The position numbers and the translations under genes were made by a program. From assembly GCF_014692505.1 (NCBI RefSeq), contig NZ_JACNYK010000001.1, forward strand, positions 1,373,922 to 1,437,921: a stretch of DNA of 64,000 bases. The letters run 5' to 3'. Below, piece after piece: positions 9,053 to 18,520 of this stretch. Each line of letters starts with the position of its first letter. The first letter of the stretch is position 1. The DNA comes from Sphingobacterium arenae. GTDB lineage: Bacteria > Bacteroidota > Bacteroidia > Sphingobacteriales > Sphingobacteriaceae. The notes under the pieces were generated by a model. The model saw only the letters and a program-made list of their open reading frames with translations. It was not told where the DNA came from and ran no database searches.

Positions 9053-9090
9053 TCGACGGATGTTCGGTCCTGTGGCGTTAAAAAAAATGA

Positions 9091-9122
9091 AATATGCCCA
9101 GCTTTTAAAAGTTGGGCATATT
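9091..9122. terminator. Terminator after pyrB
   Basis: A 32-nt inverted repeat has arms AATATGCCCAGCTTTT and AAAAGTTGGGCATATT, which pair fully with one G-T. It is preceded by an A7 run and followed by further Ts, so it is a good intrinsic terminator for the pyrR-pyrB transcript. Confidence 0.85.
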
Positions 9123-9289
9123 TTTTGGGTAAAAAGTTCGTTATAAAGACATGGTTACCAACAGATGTTAAGAACTTTTGAGGAAAACGTGAAAGTTTAG
9201 TTATAATTTAGTATCCTGAAGAATTGAGCCTTGAGGTGAGGCGTTTTCATGTTTAATGCGAAGATTTAGTTGTTGAATAATTCATCAGT

Positions 9290-12200
9290 ATGAATAAGAA
9301 AATTTATGGTGTAGGAGTGGCATTGAGTTTAATGGGGGCCACTGCGTTTGGGCAACAAACGGCCTGGCAACAGATAAACAATGCGTACAAATCCGGAATG
9401 GAGTTGTTTGAAAGAGGGAAATTTAGCTCTGCAGCAAAGCAGTTTGATCGAGTCGAAGACATCCGGACTAAATCTACCTTGCAACTGGACGAGACGGAGG
9501 AGCTCACCCTAATCAAAGAAAATGTTCGCTTTTATCAAGCTATCTGTGCACTGGAGTTAGGCGATACCAATGCCGAATCCCGTTTCTTGAAATATATTAA
9601 AGACTATCCAGCCAGTGCCAATTCGAAAGCGGCGTATTTTCAGATAGGTCGATCATATTATGCGAAGAAAGACTATGTTAAAGCCATAGAATGGTTTGAA
9701 AAAATTGACAGTAAGAACCTTGCAGGTGCCGAGAACGTAGAGTACCGTTTTAAACTTGCTTATGCGAAGTTTATGACGGATGATTACGAGACTTCCAAAC
9801 CACTATTTGAACGGTTGAAAGATGAAAGTGGTCAGTATCAGGAAGCATCGATCTATTACTACGCCTATTTGAGCTATTTGGATGCTGAATATAAAACGGC
9901 ATTAAATGAATTCGAAAGGCTAGAGGGATCGAAGGCCTATGAAAACAGCTATCCTTATTATATCACTGCGCTTTACTTTTTAGATAAGCGCTATGATGAT
10001 GTTTTAAATTATGCTTTGCCCATCTTGGATCGTACGAAGCAAGAGAATGAAACAGAGCTTTTCCGGATCGTCGCGGCAACTTATTTTATAAAAGGGGATT
10101 TAGAAAAGTCAAAAAGCTATTACGATAAATTTCAGGCCCAGGATCAAGGAAAAACACAAAACAATCAAGATAGCTACCAGATCGGTTACATTGCTTATAG
10201 ACTGAAGGATTATGACAAAGCCATCAGCGAATTAGAGAAGCTGAGTGAGCCAGATGCCTATTATCAGAGTGCGATGATTACATTGGGGGATGCCTTTTTG
10301 AAAACTGGAAATAAGCAAAGTGCACGTAATGCTTTTTTTAGAGCTTCAAAATTGGATTTCGATCCGGAGCTTAAAGAAGAGGGGCTTTTTAATTACGCGA
10401 AGCTATCGTACGAGTTGGAGTTTCATCAAGTAGCCTTGGACGCAACGCAAGAATATTTAGATACATACCCACGTTCCGCGCGTTTGGAAGAAGCAAAAAC
10501 TTTATTGGCAGAAGTATTGTTGAGTACAAAAAACTACCGTGCTGCGGTCGATATTTTGGAAAGTATCGGAAAGCGTGGCCAGGAGGCTAATGCCGCTTAC
10601 CAAAAAGTAACCTATTATCGTGGATTGGAGTTCTATAATGAACGCGCTTTTGAAAATGCCATCTCCATGTTCATGCGTTCTGAAGCCCACCAATATGATC
10701 AAGAGATATATGCTTTGGCGTTGTACTGGAAAGCGGAAGCCATGTATGAAGTACGTAAGTATGGCGAATCTGTAGCTAATTTTAACAAATTCATGCAATT
10801 GCCTGCAGCGCGTAAAACGGATGTATACAGTTATGCCAATTATGCGCTAGCCTATGCAGCATTCCGTAACGATCGTTATAATACCGCCGCGAATTACTTT
10901 GAACGCTTTTTGGCAACAGGTGGCAAAGAGGGAATAGAGTTGAATACACGCAACGACGCCATTGCCCGTTTAGCAGATTCTTATTTCGGTATGAAAAACT
11001 ACGGTCGGGCGATGGAATATTATAATCGGCTGATTAACTCGAATGCGGCGAGCCAGGATTACGCATTGTTCCAAAGAGGAATTATACAAGGATTACAAGG
11101 GGATAACAATGCGAAAATTGCCACATTAAATTCCGTTGTAACGAAGTATCCAAAATCAAATTATGCGGATGATGTAGCCTTTGAAATTCCCTATACGCAT
11201 TTCTTAATGGGTGACCATGATCGTGCAATTGATGGCTTACAACAGATGGTAGAAGATTACCCTCGTAGTAGCTATGTGCCTCGAGCATTGGTTACGATTG
11301 GATTGGTTCAATATAATAAAAATGAAAATGAAGCTGCGTTAGCGACATTCCAGCGCGTCGTAGATCAGTATGCGATAACAGATGAGGCGCAGCAAGCCAT
11401 GCGTTCCATTGAGAATATCTACTTAGATAAAGGCGATGCAACTGGATATATCCGCTATGCCACGAGTACCAATATTGGTGACTTGAGCACGGCCGAACAG
11501 GATAGCCACACCTTTAGCGTGGCAAAAACATTATTTGATAGAGGTAATTATCAAGGGGCGGTCGAGGCAATAAATGCCTATTTTGATAAATTTCCAAAAC
11601 CTATTCAAGAGAAACACGCACGCTTTATCCGCGGGGAAAGTTATGCGCGGTTAGGTAAAGACAGCGAAGCTCTTCACGATTTTAATATTATCATGAACGA
11701 TTGGACTAGTGCTTATACCGAACAAACTTTAGTTAGCGTTGCCAAATTACACCTAAATAAAAAGGCGTACAATGAGGCTGTACAGGTATTGCGAAAGCTA
11801 GAGTTGACCTCCGAATATAAGTCAAATTATGGTTTTGCGATCAAAAACCAATTGATCGCTTACTATAATTTAGGAGATTATGTGCAGACAGAAACCTACG
11901 CAAAATTGGTGAAAGAACACGATAAATCTTCCGAAGAAGATATTGCACTTGCTCATCTTTATTCGGGTAAAGCATATGTGGCTACTAATAAATCGGCGGA
12001 AGCATTGAAAGAATTTAATCTCGCAGCATTGAAGAGCAATACCATTACGGGAGCAGAAGCGAGATATCTCGTAGCGGACCAACAATTGAAAGCGAAGCAA
12101 TACGATAAAGCGATTGAGTCCGCATTCGATATTTCCAATACCTTTTCTTCGTATGACTATTGGGTGGCTAAAGGATTTATTCTAATGGCTGATGCTTATG

Positions 12201-12319
12201 CTGGTAAAGGCGATACCTTCCAAGCGAAGTCAACATTAGAAAGTGTAATCGACAATTATGATAATGAAGAGGACGATGTACTAAAAGATGCTCAGTCTCG
12301 TTTACAAAAATTGAAATAA
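9290..12319 (+). CDS. Large TPR-repeat protein of the ExbB/ExbD envelope operon
   Basis: The protein has 1009 residues with a signal peptide ending near FGQQ (residue about 23). The whole mature chain is helical repeats with tetratricopeptide spacing (AAYFQIGRSYYAKKDYVKAIEWFEKI, ALYWKAEAMYEVRKYGESVANF, EIPYTHFLMGDHDRAIDGLQQM), I estimate more than 15 units. Exported TPR proteins of this kind are periplasmic or outer-membrane-associated scaffolds. It is the first gene of a tight run (next gene 15 bp on) with a barrel, HU-SPOR, ExbB, ExbD and TonB-like genes, suggesting it scaffolds that machine. A weak promoter may lie at 9177-9211 (TTTG, then TATAATTTAG). No enzyme motif is visible. Confidence 0.8.
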   Translation: MNKKIYGVGVALSLMGATAFGQQTAWQQINNAYKSGMELFERGKFSSAAKQFDRVEDIRTKSTLQLDETEELTLIKENVRFYQAICALELGDTNAESRFLKYIKDYPASANSKAAYFQIGRSYYAKKDYVKAIEWFEKIDSKNLAGAENVEYRFKLAYAKFMTDDYETSKPLFERLKDESGQYQEASIYYYAYLSYLDAEYKTALNEFERLEGSKAYENSYPYYITALYFLDKRYDDVLNYALPILDRTKQENETELFRIVAATYFIKGDLEKSKSYYDKFQAQDQGKTQNNQDSYQIGYIAYRLKDYDKAISELEKLSEPDAYYQSAMITLGDAFLKTGNKQSARNAFFRASKLDFDPELKEEGLFNYAKLSYELEFHQVALDATQEYLDTYPRSARLEEAKTLLAEVLLSTKNYRAAVDILESIGKRGQEANAAYQKVTYYRGLEFYNERAFENAISMFMRSEAHQYDQEIYALALYWKAEAMYEVRKYGESVANFNKFMQLPAARKTDVYSYANYALAYAAFRNDRYNTAANYFERFLATGGKEGIELNTRNDAIARLADSYFGMKNYGRAMEYYNRLINSNAASQDYALFQRGIIQGLQGDNNAKIATLNSVVTKYPKSNYADDVAFEIPYTHFLMGDHDRAIDGLQQMVEDYPRSSYVPRALVTIGLVQYNKNENEAALATFQRVVDQYAITDEAQQAMRSIENIYLDKGDATGYIRYATSTNIGDLSTAEQDSHTFSVAKTLFDRGNYQGAVEAINAYFDKFPKPIQEKHARFIRGESYARLGKDSEALHDFNIIMNDWTSAYTEQTLVSVAKLHLNKKAYNEAVQVLRKLELTSEYKSNYGFAIKNQLIAYYNLGDYVQTETYAKLVKEHDKSSEEDIALAHLYSGKAYVATNKSAEALKEFNLAALKSNTITGAEARYLVADQQLKAKQYDKAIESAFDISNTFSSYDYWVAKGFILMADAYAGKGDTFQAKSTLESVIDNYDNEEDDVLKDAQSRLQKLK

Positions 12320-12334
12320 GTAAGAATAGGAAGA

Positions 12335-14080
12335 ATGATGAAGCATAAAAAAGTATTTAAGAATTACGCTATCATGGCGTTATTACTTGGTATAGGTGTG
12401 GAGGGGTATGCACAACAGCGGGATACTGTTCCGGACAGACCGGTGACAGTCGATTCATTTGATATTGTCCGTGATTATAGGCCTATTCTAGCAGATGCGG
12501 TTAAGATTCGTCGTAGCCCCGATATGACAAATAAGCGTAGCTACATGCCGAAATTATCTTATGGAAATATACCCGACAAAAAGCTGGATATCAACACGGG
12601 ATTGAAAGAATTAAATGTGCAGGAAACACCTTTTTCTCAGGCACAGGATTTGCGAAGTAATTACGTGAAGTTTGGCTTAGGAAATTTCAACACCATATTG
12701 GGTGAAGGTTATTTCTCTTATGATGAATATGAAGATATGCAGGTGGGCGGTTTCCTAAAGCACCTAAGTCAAAAAGGAAGCCTAGAAGGGCAGAAATTTT
12801 CCCGTCAGGAAGTAGGTGTATTCGGCAGACGAATTCTACCTTTATTTACGGTCGATGGTTTAATCGGCTATAATCGCTATGCGACCAATTTTTATGGAAT
12901 ACCACTGGCGGATGATGGTATGTCGTCTCTAAACCCATCGCCAGAGAGTCAGGCATTCAACGATATTTATTTTACGGGCGAGCTAACAAGTAACTATGAC
13001 CCGAATGATGACCAAGCCATAACCTATTCCGCAAAGTTGGACGCCTATTCGTTTAGTGATAAATTTGATGCGAAGGAAACATCATTCGCATTATCTGCTT
13101 ATCTAAATAAGCGGGTGAACGCTTTTAATGTTGGAGCAAATGTAAGCGTCGATATAAATAGTGTTGACGGCACGAACAATATCTCTAGTGGAGGAAGAAC
13201 AAAGAATTCGCTAGCAACTTTAAACCCGTATATCCGTTTTAAAGGAGATAATTATGCGATTACGTTAGGCGCGAACTTTATTCCTGAGTTTGGAGATAGT
13301 ACTAGTTTCAATATTTTCCCGTCGGCTGAAGTGGATTTTGCATTAGCGCCAGAATACTTCCATATTTTCGGTGGGGTAAATGGAGGAGTAAAAAAAGCTT
13401 CTTATCGGGAATTTGCCAGACAAAATCCGTTTTTAGGTAGTCACCTTGCTATTCAGAATATGGTGGAGCGTTTACACATTTTCGGGGGGATTAAAGGAAA
13501 CGCAGGAGCAACATTCGGTTACAAAGTAAAAGCCATTTACCGACAATTAGAAGGAATGCCTTTGTTCGTTAACAATACAGGAACGCCTTTTCAGTTTGAT
13601 ATCCTTTATGATGGAAATGGCGATAAAGCGGTAAAACATGTTGGCGTAGAGGGAGAGATTAATGTGCGTCTTTCCAAATTAGTGAATTTGGGAGGTCGTT
13701 TAAATATCGATGAGTATACCTCTGCACAGCAAGAGGAGGTCTGGCATACACCAAAAATACGGCTGGCAGCCAATGCACGCTTTAATATTTCTGAAAAATT
13801 GTATATAGACGCAGAGGCGTTATTCCACGGTGTATCTTATGGAAAAGCTTTTGATTATAGTTATGACGCTTCTTCAGGTGCTTATATCCCAACAGGCGAC
13901 TACTATAGAAAAGAAGTACCTTCGTTTTTCGATTTGAGTGCGGGAGCCGAATATAAAGCGACGAAGCAGTTGGGGTTATTTGTGAAAGCAAATAATATTT
14001 TCAATACAGAATATCAAACATATTTATATTATCCGAAGCTCGGATTTAACGTACTCGGTGGTTTAAATTTTTCATTTTAA
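12335..14080 (+). CDS. TonB-receptor-like outer-membrane barrel without a plug domain
   Basis: The protein has 581 residues. The signal peptide ends near EGYAQ (residue about 27). A conserved-looking periplasmic segment VDSFDIVRDYRPILADAVKI follows at about 40-60, then alternating strands to the end. The C-terminus has the terminal-strand pattern seen in TonB-dependent receptors (LFVKANNIFNTEYQ, ending GLNFSF). I find neither an STN/CarboxypepD_reg module nor a recognisable plug, so it is shorter than a standard receptor. It sits between the giant TPR gene and the HU-SPOR gene, upstream of exbB/exbD/tonB-like genes, so it may be the outer-membrane end of a trans-envelope complex. The transported or bound partner is unknown. 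Confidence 0.75.
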   Translation: MMKHKKVFKNYAIMALLLGIGVEGYAQQRDTVPDRPVTVDSFDIVRDYRPILADAVKIRRSPDMTNKRSYMPKLSYGNIPDKKLDINTGLKELNVQETPFSQAQDLRSNYVKFGLGNFNTILGEGYFSYDEYEDMQVGGFLKHLSQKGSLEGQKFSRQEVGVFGRRILPLFTVDGLIGYNRYATNFYGIPLADDGMSSLNPSPESQAFNDIYFTGELTSNYDPNDDQAITYSAKLDAYSFSDKFDAKETSFALSAYLNKRVNAFNVGANVSVDINSVDGTNNISSGGRTKNSLATLNPYIRFKGDNYAITLGANFIPEFGDSTSFNIFPSAEVDFALAPEYFHIFGGVNGGVKKASYREFARQNPFLGSHLAIQNMVERLHIFGGIKGNAGATFGYKVKAIYRQLEGMPLFVNNTGTPFQFDILYDGNGDKAVKHVGVEGEINVRLSKLVNLGGRLNIDEYTSAQQEEVWHTPKIRLAANARFNISEKLYIDAEALFHGVSYGKAFDYSYDASSGAYIPTGDYYRKEVPSFFDLSAGAEYKATKQLGLFVKANNIFNTEYQTYLYYPKLGFNVLGGLNFSF

Positions 14081-14092
14081 GCGCAGAACATA

Positions 14093-14100
14093 TAACTTTG
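14093..14100 (+). promoter_or_regulatory. Possible internal -7 box upstream of the HU-SPOR gene
   Basis: TAACTTTG matches TAnnTTTG exactly and lies 19 nt before the ATG at 14120, within the 39-bp gap of the operon. No TTTG occurs at the expected distance upstream, so this is a weak candidate for an internal promoter serving the HU-SPOR, exbB, exbD and tonB-like genes. Confidence 0.3.
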
Positions 14101-14119
14101 TGAGTTAATAGAAAATAGG

Positions 14120-15184
14120 ATGAATTTAGGTAGGAACGTTTATAACCTGTTAAAGAGGCAACCCGAAGTATACGTAGAGGGGTTGGGTTCTTTCAGGCGG
14201 AACCATACGCCGGCAACGTATGACGAGAAGCGAAATGTCTATCTTCCACCTATAACATATATTGATTTTGAACAGACAAGCCGACAAGGATATGATTTTA
14301 TTCAATATATACAGCAGTTAGAGCTTATAGACCGAAAGGAAGCCGAGGAAGCGGTAGCATTACAAGTTATCGATTTGCTACGTCATGTGCGAGAGGAGGG
14401 CCAAGCGAAGTTAGATGATTTAGGTCATTTGGTAAGCTATGGAGATAGCTATGTTTTCAAAGCATTGGATCTGTCCGGCTTTCATTATGAACCTGTCGAA
14501 GCGATAGCCGGACAACCGCAACCCACCGAAGAGGATACCCCTGAATTGGATGAAAAGAGCCCTGTAATGGAAGATGTTGCCAACATTGGTGAAGAACCGA
14601 CGGAGGGCGCGCAATCAATACCGGAAATAGAGCAACCCGTCGCAGCTGATATTGTGGAATCGGTTGTTGCTGATGAAGAGGCGGTCAGCCCACGGAGCAA
14701 TACAATATGGTATGCAGTTATCGTCGTGATTGCGTTAGGAATCATGGTTGCGTTGTATTTAGCAAACCGACATCAATCGAGCGTACCGGAAACACAAGTG
14801 TTAGCTATCGATTCAAATTTGCACAAACGAGATACGACGGCGCTTTCGTTGGCAGGAGATTCAACACAGGTCATCGACTCACTGGCACAAAATAATATAG
14901 ATAGCGCCGAAATAAAAACAAAAATGAAGGAACTGTTGGTTCCCGAACACCACACTTGGCAGATTGTGATAGGTTCACATAAAACGTTGGCACAGGCTTA
15001 TGAACAAGCAGAATCCTACAATAAAGCTGGATTCCCGAAGGTAAGGGTCATTCCGAGCAACCTAGCAAAGAATCGGAAGAAAGTAATCTGGGATTCGTAC
15101 GGAACAAAACAAGAAGTGGACTCTGCCCTGAAATATGTGCAAAGGCATCACATCAAGGACGCCTGGCCGGATAAGATTAAATAG
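14120..15184 (+). CDS. HU-like (CCDC81-type) / transmembrane / SPOR domain protein
   Basis: The protein has 354 residues with no signal peptide. Residues 1-115 carry two HU-CCDC81-like units (NLLKRQPEVYVEGLGSFRRN; KLDDLGHLVSYGDSYVFKAL). An acidic linker follows, then one membrane helix at about 197-216 (WYAVIVVIALGIMVALYLAN), a periplasmic linker and a C-terminal SPOR domain at about 279-350 (TWQIVIGSHKTLAQAYEQAESY). SPOR domains bind peptidoglycan strands stripped of stem peptides at division sites. The topology puts the HU-like part in the cytoplasm and SPOR in the periplasm. It lies 38 bp before exbB. A septal or cell-envelope role is inferred; whether the HU-like part binds DNA or protein is unknown. 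Confidence 0.85.
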   Translation: MNLGRNVYNLLKRQPEVYVEGLGSFRRNHTPATYDEKRNVYLPPITYIDFEQTSRQGYDFIQYIQQLELIDRKEAEEAVALQVIDLLRHVREEGQAKLDDLGHLVSYGDSYVFKALDLSGFHYEPVEAIAGQPQPTEEDTPELDEKSPVMEDVANIGEEPTEGAQSIPEIEQPVAADIVESVVADEEAVSPRSNTIWYAVIVVIALGIMVALYLANRHQSSVPETQVLAIDSNLHKRDTTALSLAGDSTQVIDSLAQNNIDSAEIKTKMKELLVPEHHTWQIVIGSHKTLAQAYEQAESYNKAGFPKVRVIPSNLAKNRKKVIWDSYGTKQEVDSALKYVQRHHIKDAWPDKIK

Positions 15185-15222
15185 AAAGTAAACAAACTCA
15201 TAACAAATATTATAAAAAGACG

Positions 15223-15915
15223 ATGTCATTTATGCAAGAGATGGATTCTTTGAACACAGTTCAACAGCAGACTATAGAGTTAGCGACGACCGAAGAGAGC
15301 CTGAATATGATTCAGATGTTGATGAAAGGCGGATGGATCATGATTCCCATCACATTTCTTTTGTTTCTCGCATTGGTTATCTTTTTTGAGCGATATATCA
15401 CGATCAGGAAGGCGACAAAATCGGATACCGGTCTAATGTCACAGGTGAAGAGTAATGTAATGTCTGGTCGCTTGGACGCGGCAGTTGCCGTATGTCGTTC
15501 CAACAATTCGGCATTGGGACGGATGCTCCAAAAAGGATTGTCTCGTGTAGGAAGGCCGATTAAAGATATTGAAGCTGCTATAGAAAATGCAGGTAAACTG
15601 GAGGTGTCTAAATTGGAGAAAAATATCAATATTTTAGGTATTGTGGCGGGTATCGCACCGATGATGGGTTTTGTTGGAACCATTTTTGGGGTTATTCAGA
15701 TTTTTCGTGAGGTAGAAATGGCTGGAGGTATCGATATCGGTACGGTTTCGGGCGGTCTATATGTGAAGATGATTGCCTCGGCTAGTGGTTTAACGGTGGG
15801 TATCTTGGCTTATATCGGTTATCACGCATTGAACATGATGGTGGAGAGACTAATTCTGCGGATGGAAACAGATGCCGTAGAGTTTATCGATTTATTGGAC
15901 GAGCCGGGTGTATAA
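15223..15915 (+). CDS. MotA/TolQ/ExbB proton-channel family protein
   Basis: The protein has 230 residues. Helix 1 is at about 36-58 (GGWIMIPITFLLFLALVIFF). The long cytoplasmic loop follows, then the paired helices at about 134-156 (ILGIVAGIAPMMGFVGTIFG) and 185-207 (IASASGLTVGILAYIGYHAL), which hold the family's conserved G-x-x-GT-x-x-G and small-residue faces. With ExbD it forms an inner-membrane proton channel that energises a TonB- or TolA-like protein. exbD is 11 bp downstream. Whether it is functionally ExbB or TolQ cannot be told from sequence; the SPOR neighbour favours a Tol-like role. Confidence 0.9.
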   Translation: MSFMQEMDSLNTVQQQTIELATTEESLNMIQMLMKGGWIMIPITFLLFLALVIFFERYITIRKATKSDTGLMSQVKSNVMSGRLDAAVAVCRSNNSALGRMLQKGLSRVGRPIKDIEAAIENAGKLEVSKLEKNINILGIVAGIAPMMGFVGTIFGVIQIFREVEMAGGIDIGTVSGGLYVKMIASASGLTVGILAYIGYHALNMMVERLILRMETDAVEFIDLLDEPGV

Positions 15916-15926
15916 AATTTTTTAAA

Positions 15927-16334
15927 ATGAATTTAAGGAATAGACGACATAAGCCTGCAGCAGAGGTACACACTGCAGCACTGAACGATATCATGTTTTT
16001 CTTGATGTTGTTTTTCCTATTGGCTTCTGCAGTTGCGAACCCACAGGTGGTCAAGTTACTTTTACCAAAATCAAGCGCGGGAGAACAATCGGTGGCAAAA
16101 AAGACCATGACGGTTTCCATCACATCGGATTTGACTTATCATGTTGATAAGCAACCGGTGAGTTTAGAACAATTGGAACCGCTTATTCAGTCGAATATAG
16201 CGACAGGTGAGGAATTAACGATTATGTTATACGCAGATAGTGCAGTGCCTATTCAGAACGTCATCGCGGTGATGGACATAGCCAATAGGAATGGTGTCAG
16301 GATGGTTCTAGCAACAGAGCCGAAGAGAGAGTAG
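15927..16334 (+). CDS. ExbD/TolR-family protein
   Basis: The protein has 135 residues. A short cytoplasmic tail precedes one membrane helix (IMFFLMLFFLLASAVA) that begins right after D21, the conserved protonatable aspartate in LNDIMFF. A small periplasmic domain follows (about 45-130), ending in VRMVLATEP, as in other ExbD/TolR proteins. It partners the ExbB/TolQ protein encoded 11 bp upstream to form the proton-driven motor. Confidence 0.92.
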   Translation: MNLRNRRHKPAAEVHTAALNDIMFFLMLFFLLASAVANPQVVKLLLPKSSAGEQSVAKKTMTVSITSDLTYHVDKQPVSLEQLEPLIQSNIATGEELTIMLYADSAVPIQNVIAVMDIANRNGVRMVLATEPKRE

Positions 16335-16382
16335 AATTAAACGTTTGGAAAATAGCATGGTCAAAAGCTAAACAAAAAAGAT

Positions 16383-17204
16383 ATGTATTACCACACACAA
16401 GAGGAAAATAATATGCCTAAGGCGCTGGGGCTTTCGACTGCGGTGATGGGTTTATTCGTGTTGATTGGTTTTTTTATCGTATTTGGAGGAGATATACCGC
16501 GTTATGGCATGGGCGGAATTATTGTAAATTATGGTACTGCAGAGGAGGGAATGGGAGACGATTACATGAGCGTTGACGAACCGTCTATGAATGAAAACGC
16601 CAATAATGTACAACCCGATAAAGTAGATCCAAATACGACTCCTGTGCCGACACCATCACAACAAGTGACGGATAAAGTGGTCGCAACACAGGATATGGAT
16701 GATGCGCCTGCTGTGCCTAAGCAGGAAAAACCGATACAGGCAAACGCAGATATCGCTACGCCGGAAAAGAAAGAATCGAAACCTGCGGTTAATCCAAATG
16801 CTTTATACAAAGGCAAGCAAAATAATACTACAGGTAAAGGTGATGGAACTGGCACGACTGCTGGAAATCAGGGTAGTAACTTAGGAGATCCGTTGGCTAG
16901 TAATTATGGTGATGGCGGCTCGGGAGATGGGAATATGATGTTGGACATTAAAAACCGAAACTGGGCAGTACCACCTAAATTTGACGATCGCGGACAACGT
17001 CCCGGACGGGTGGTGGTGCTGTTTACGGTGAATAAAGAAGGAAGAATTACTTCTGCCAGAGCCGGTCGTTCTGGGACGACCTTATCCGAGCCAGGACTCT
17101 GGGAGAAAATTGAACGTGCAGTTATGTCGGCGCGTTTGAATCAGTTGCAGAACGCACCGGAATCCCAACAAGGAACCATTGTTTTCAACTTCAAGTCTAG
17201 GTAA
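16383..17204 (+). CDS. TonB/TolA-like energy transducer
   Basis: The protein has 273 residues. One N-terminal membrane helix is at about 14-35 (ALGLSTAVMGLFVLIGFFIV). A long low-complexity periplasmic linker rich in Pro, Asn, Gln, Lys and Gly follows (about 40-180, including TPVPTPSQQ and KGDGTGTTAGNQGS). A compact C-terminal TonB-like domain lies at about 185-273 (GRVVVLFTVNKEGRITSARA, ending GTIVFNFKSR). The layout is that of TonB or TolA: anchored with ExbB/ExbD and reaching across the periplasm. Its gene follows exbD by 48 bp and precedes folC by 5 bp. The likely partner is the barrel or TPR protein of the same operon (inference). Confidence 0.85.
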   Translation: MYYHTQEENNMPKALGLSTAVMGLFVLIGFFIVFGGDIPRYGMGGIIVNYGTAEEGMGDDYMSVDEPSMNENANNVQPDKVDPNTTPVPTPSQQVTDKVVATQDMDDAPAVPKQEKPIQANADIATPEKKESKPAVNPNALYKGKQNNTTGKGDGTGTTAGNQGSNLGDPLASNYGDGGSGDGNMMLDIKNRNWAVPPKFDDRGQRPGRVVVLFTVNKEGRITSARAGRSGTTLSEPGLWEKIERAVMSARLNQLQNAPESQQGTIVFNFKSR

Positions 17205-17209
17205 CTTAC

Positions 17210-18514
17210 ATGGTAAAAACATATGATGAGGTAATTGGGTATCTATTCGCTCGGTTACCCATGTTTACCCGTGATGGTGCCAGCGCGATAAAAAAAGATA
17301 CCGACAATACGATGCGTCTTTGTCAGGCACTGGGTAACCCGCAAAACAAATTTAGATCTATTCATATCGCCGGCACCAACGGAAAGGGCTCCACATCTCA
17401 TATGTTAGCTTCTATTCTGGCTTCTGCCGGATATAAAACAGGATTATACACCTCACCACATCTCGTCGATTTTAGAGAACGTATCCGTATAAACGGAGTA
17501 ATGATTCCACAAGGAAAAGTCACCAATTTTGTTAATAGACATCGTTCTTTAATAGAAGAGACTCAACCGTCTTTTTTTGAGGTAACGGTAGCTATGGCGT
17601 TTGATTATTTTGCGTCAGAAAATGTAGATGTTGCCGTTGTAGAAGTAGGGCTAGGTGGGCGATTAGACAGTACCAATATTTTAGTTCCTGAATTATGTGT
17701 GATCACTAATATTGGTATGGACCACATCGATTTGCTCGGCAGCACGCTAGCGGAGATAGCGAGCGAAAAGGCGGGTATCATCAAACCGCATGTGCCAGTC
17801 GTTTTATCGGAACGAGATGAATCAATTGCTTACGTCTTTCAGCAGAAAGCCCGAAAAATGAATGCTCCCCTTCGTTTTGCTTCAACAGAATTAGCCGTGC
17901 AGGCTTGCGAACCTAGCGGTATTGGCCTAACGTTAAATATCGTAGATAACATACACCATATAGCGAACGAGATCTACGTTGGATTAGCGGGATATTATCA
18001 ACAAAAAAATATCTTGGGAGTATTGACGGCTGTGGATGAATTGAGAAAACTTGGGTGGGAGATTGGAGAAGAGCAATTACGGTATGGTCTCGCTTATGTA
18101 GAAGGGAATACAGGCTTACAAGGAAGATGGCAAACACTATCTGTAGATCCCCTTATTATCTGCGATACGGGACATAATGAAGATGGTATACGGGAGGTTG
18201 TGGCGAACATCCAAGCAACAGCACATCATAATTTACATGTTGTTATTGGAGCTATGCGGGATAAAGATTTAAGCCACATGCTTCCTCAACTCCCGAAGGA
18301 GGCCGTTTATTATTTCTGTAGCCCGGATATGCCACGAGCCTTGCCTGCCATGGAATTGAAAGAGGAAGCGGACAAATACGAATTAAAGGGCCAAGCATAC
18401 TCTTCTATCGCTAACGCCCTTACTTCGGCAAAGCGAGCTTATGCAGACGGAGATCTAATCTTTGTCGGAGGTAGCAATTTTGTGGTGGCCGATGTACTAA
18501 AAGAATATAAATAA
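17210..18514 (+). CDS. folC: Bifunctional folylpolyglutamate / dihydrofolate synthase
   Basis: The protein has 434 residues, the usual FolC length. The ATP loop GTNGKGST is at 55-62, followed by YTSPHLVDFRERIRING (about 82-98) and the Mur-ligase-like ITNIGMDHIDLLGSTLAEIA with EKAGIIK. The C-terminal domain holds DTGHNEDG. It adds L-glutamate to dihydropteroate and then to folates in the cytoplasm. It begins 5 bp after the tonB-like gene, so it is co-transcribed with the envelope operon, and it converges on the AI-2E-family gene with only 6 bp between stops. Confidence 0.95.
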   Translation: MVKTYDEVIGYLFARLPMFTRDGASAIKKDTDNTMRLCQALGNPQNKFRSIHIAGTNGKGSTSHMLASILASAGYKTGLYTSPHLVDFRERIRINGVMIPQGKVTNFVNRHRSLIEETQPSFFEVTVAMAFDYFASENVDVAVVEVGLGGRLDSTNILVPELCVITNIGMDHIDLLGSTLAEIASEKAGIIKPHVPVVLSERDESIAYVFQQKARKMNAPLRFASTELAVQACEPSGIGLTLNIVDNIHHIANEIYVGLAGYYQQKNILGVLTAVDELRKLGWEIGEEQLRYGLAYVEGNTGLQGRWQTLSVDPLIICDTGHNEDGIREVVANIQATAHHNLHVVIGAMRDKDLSHMLPQLPKEAVYYFCSPDMPRALPAMELKEEADKYELKGQAYSSIANALTSAKRAYADGDLIFVGGSNFVVADVLKEYK

Positions 18515-18520
18515 CCGTTT

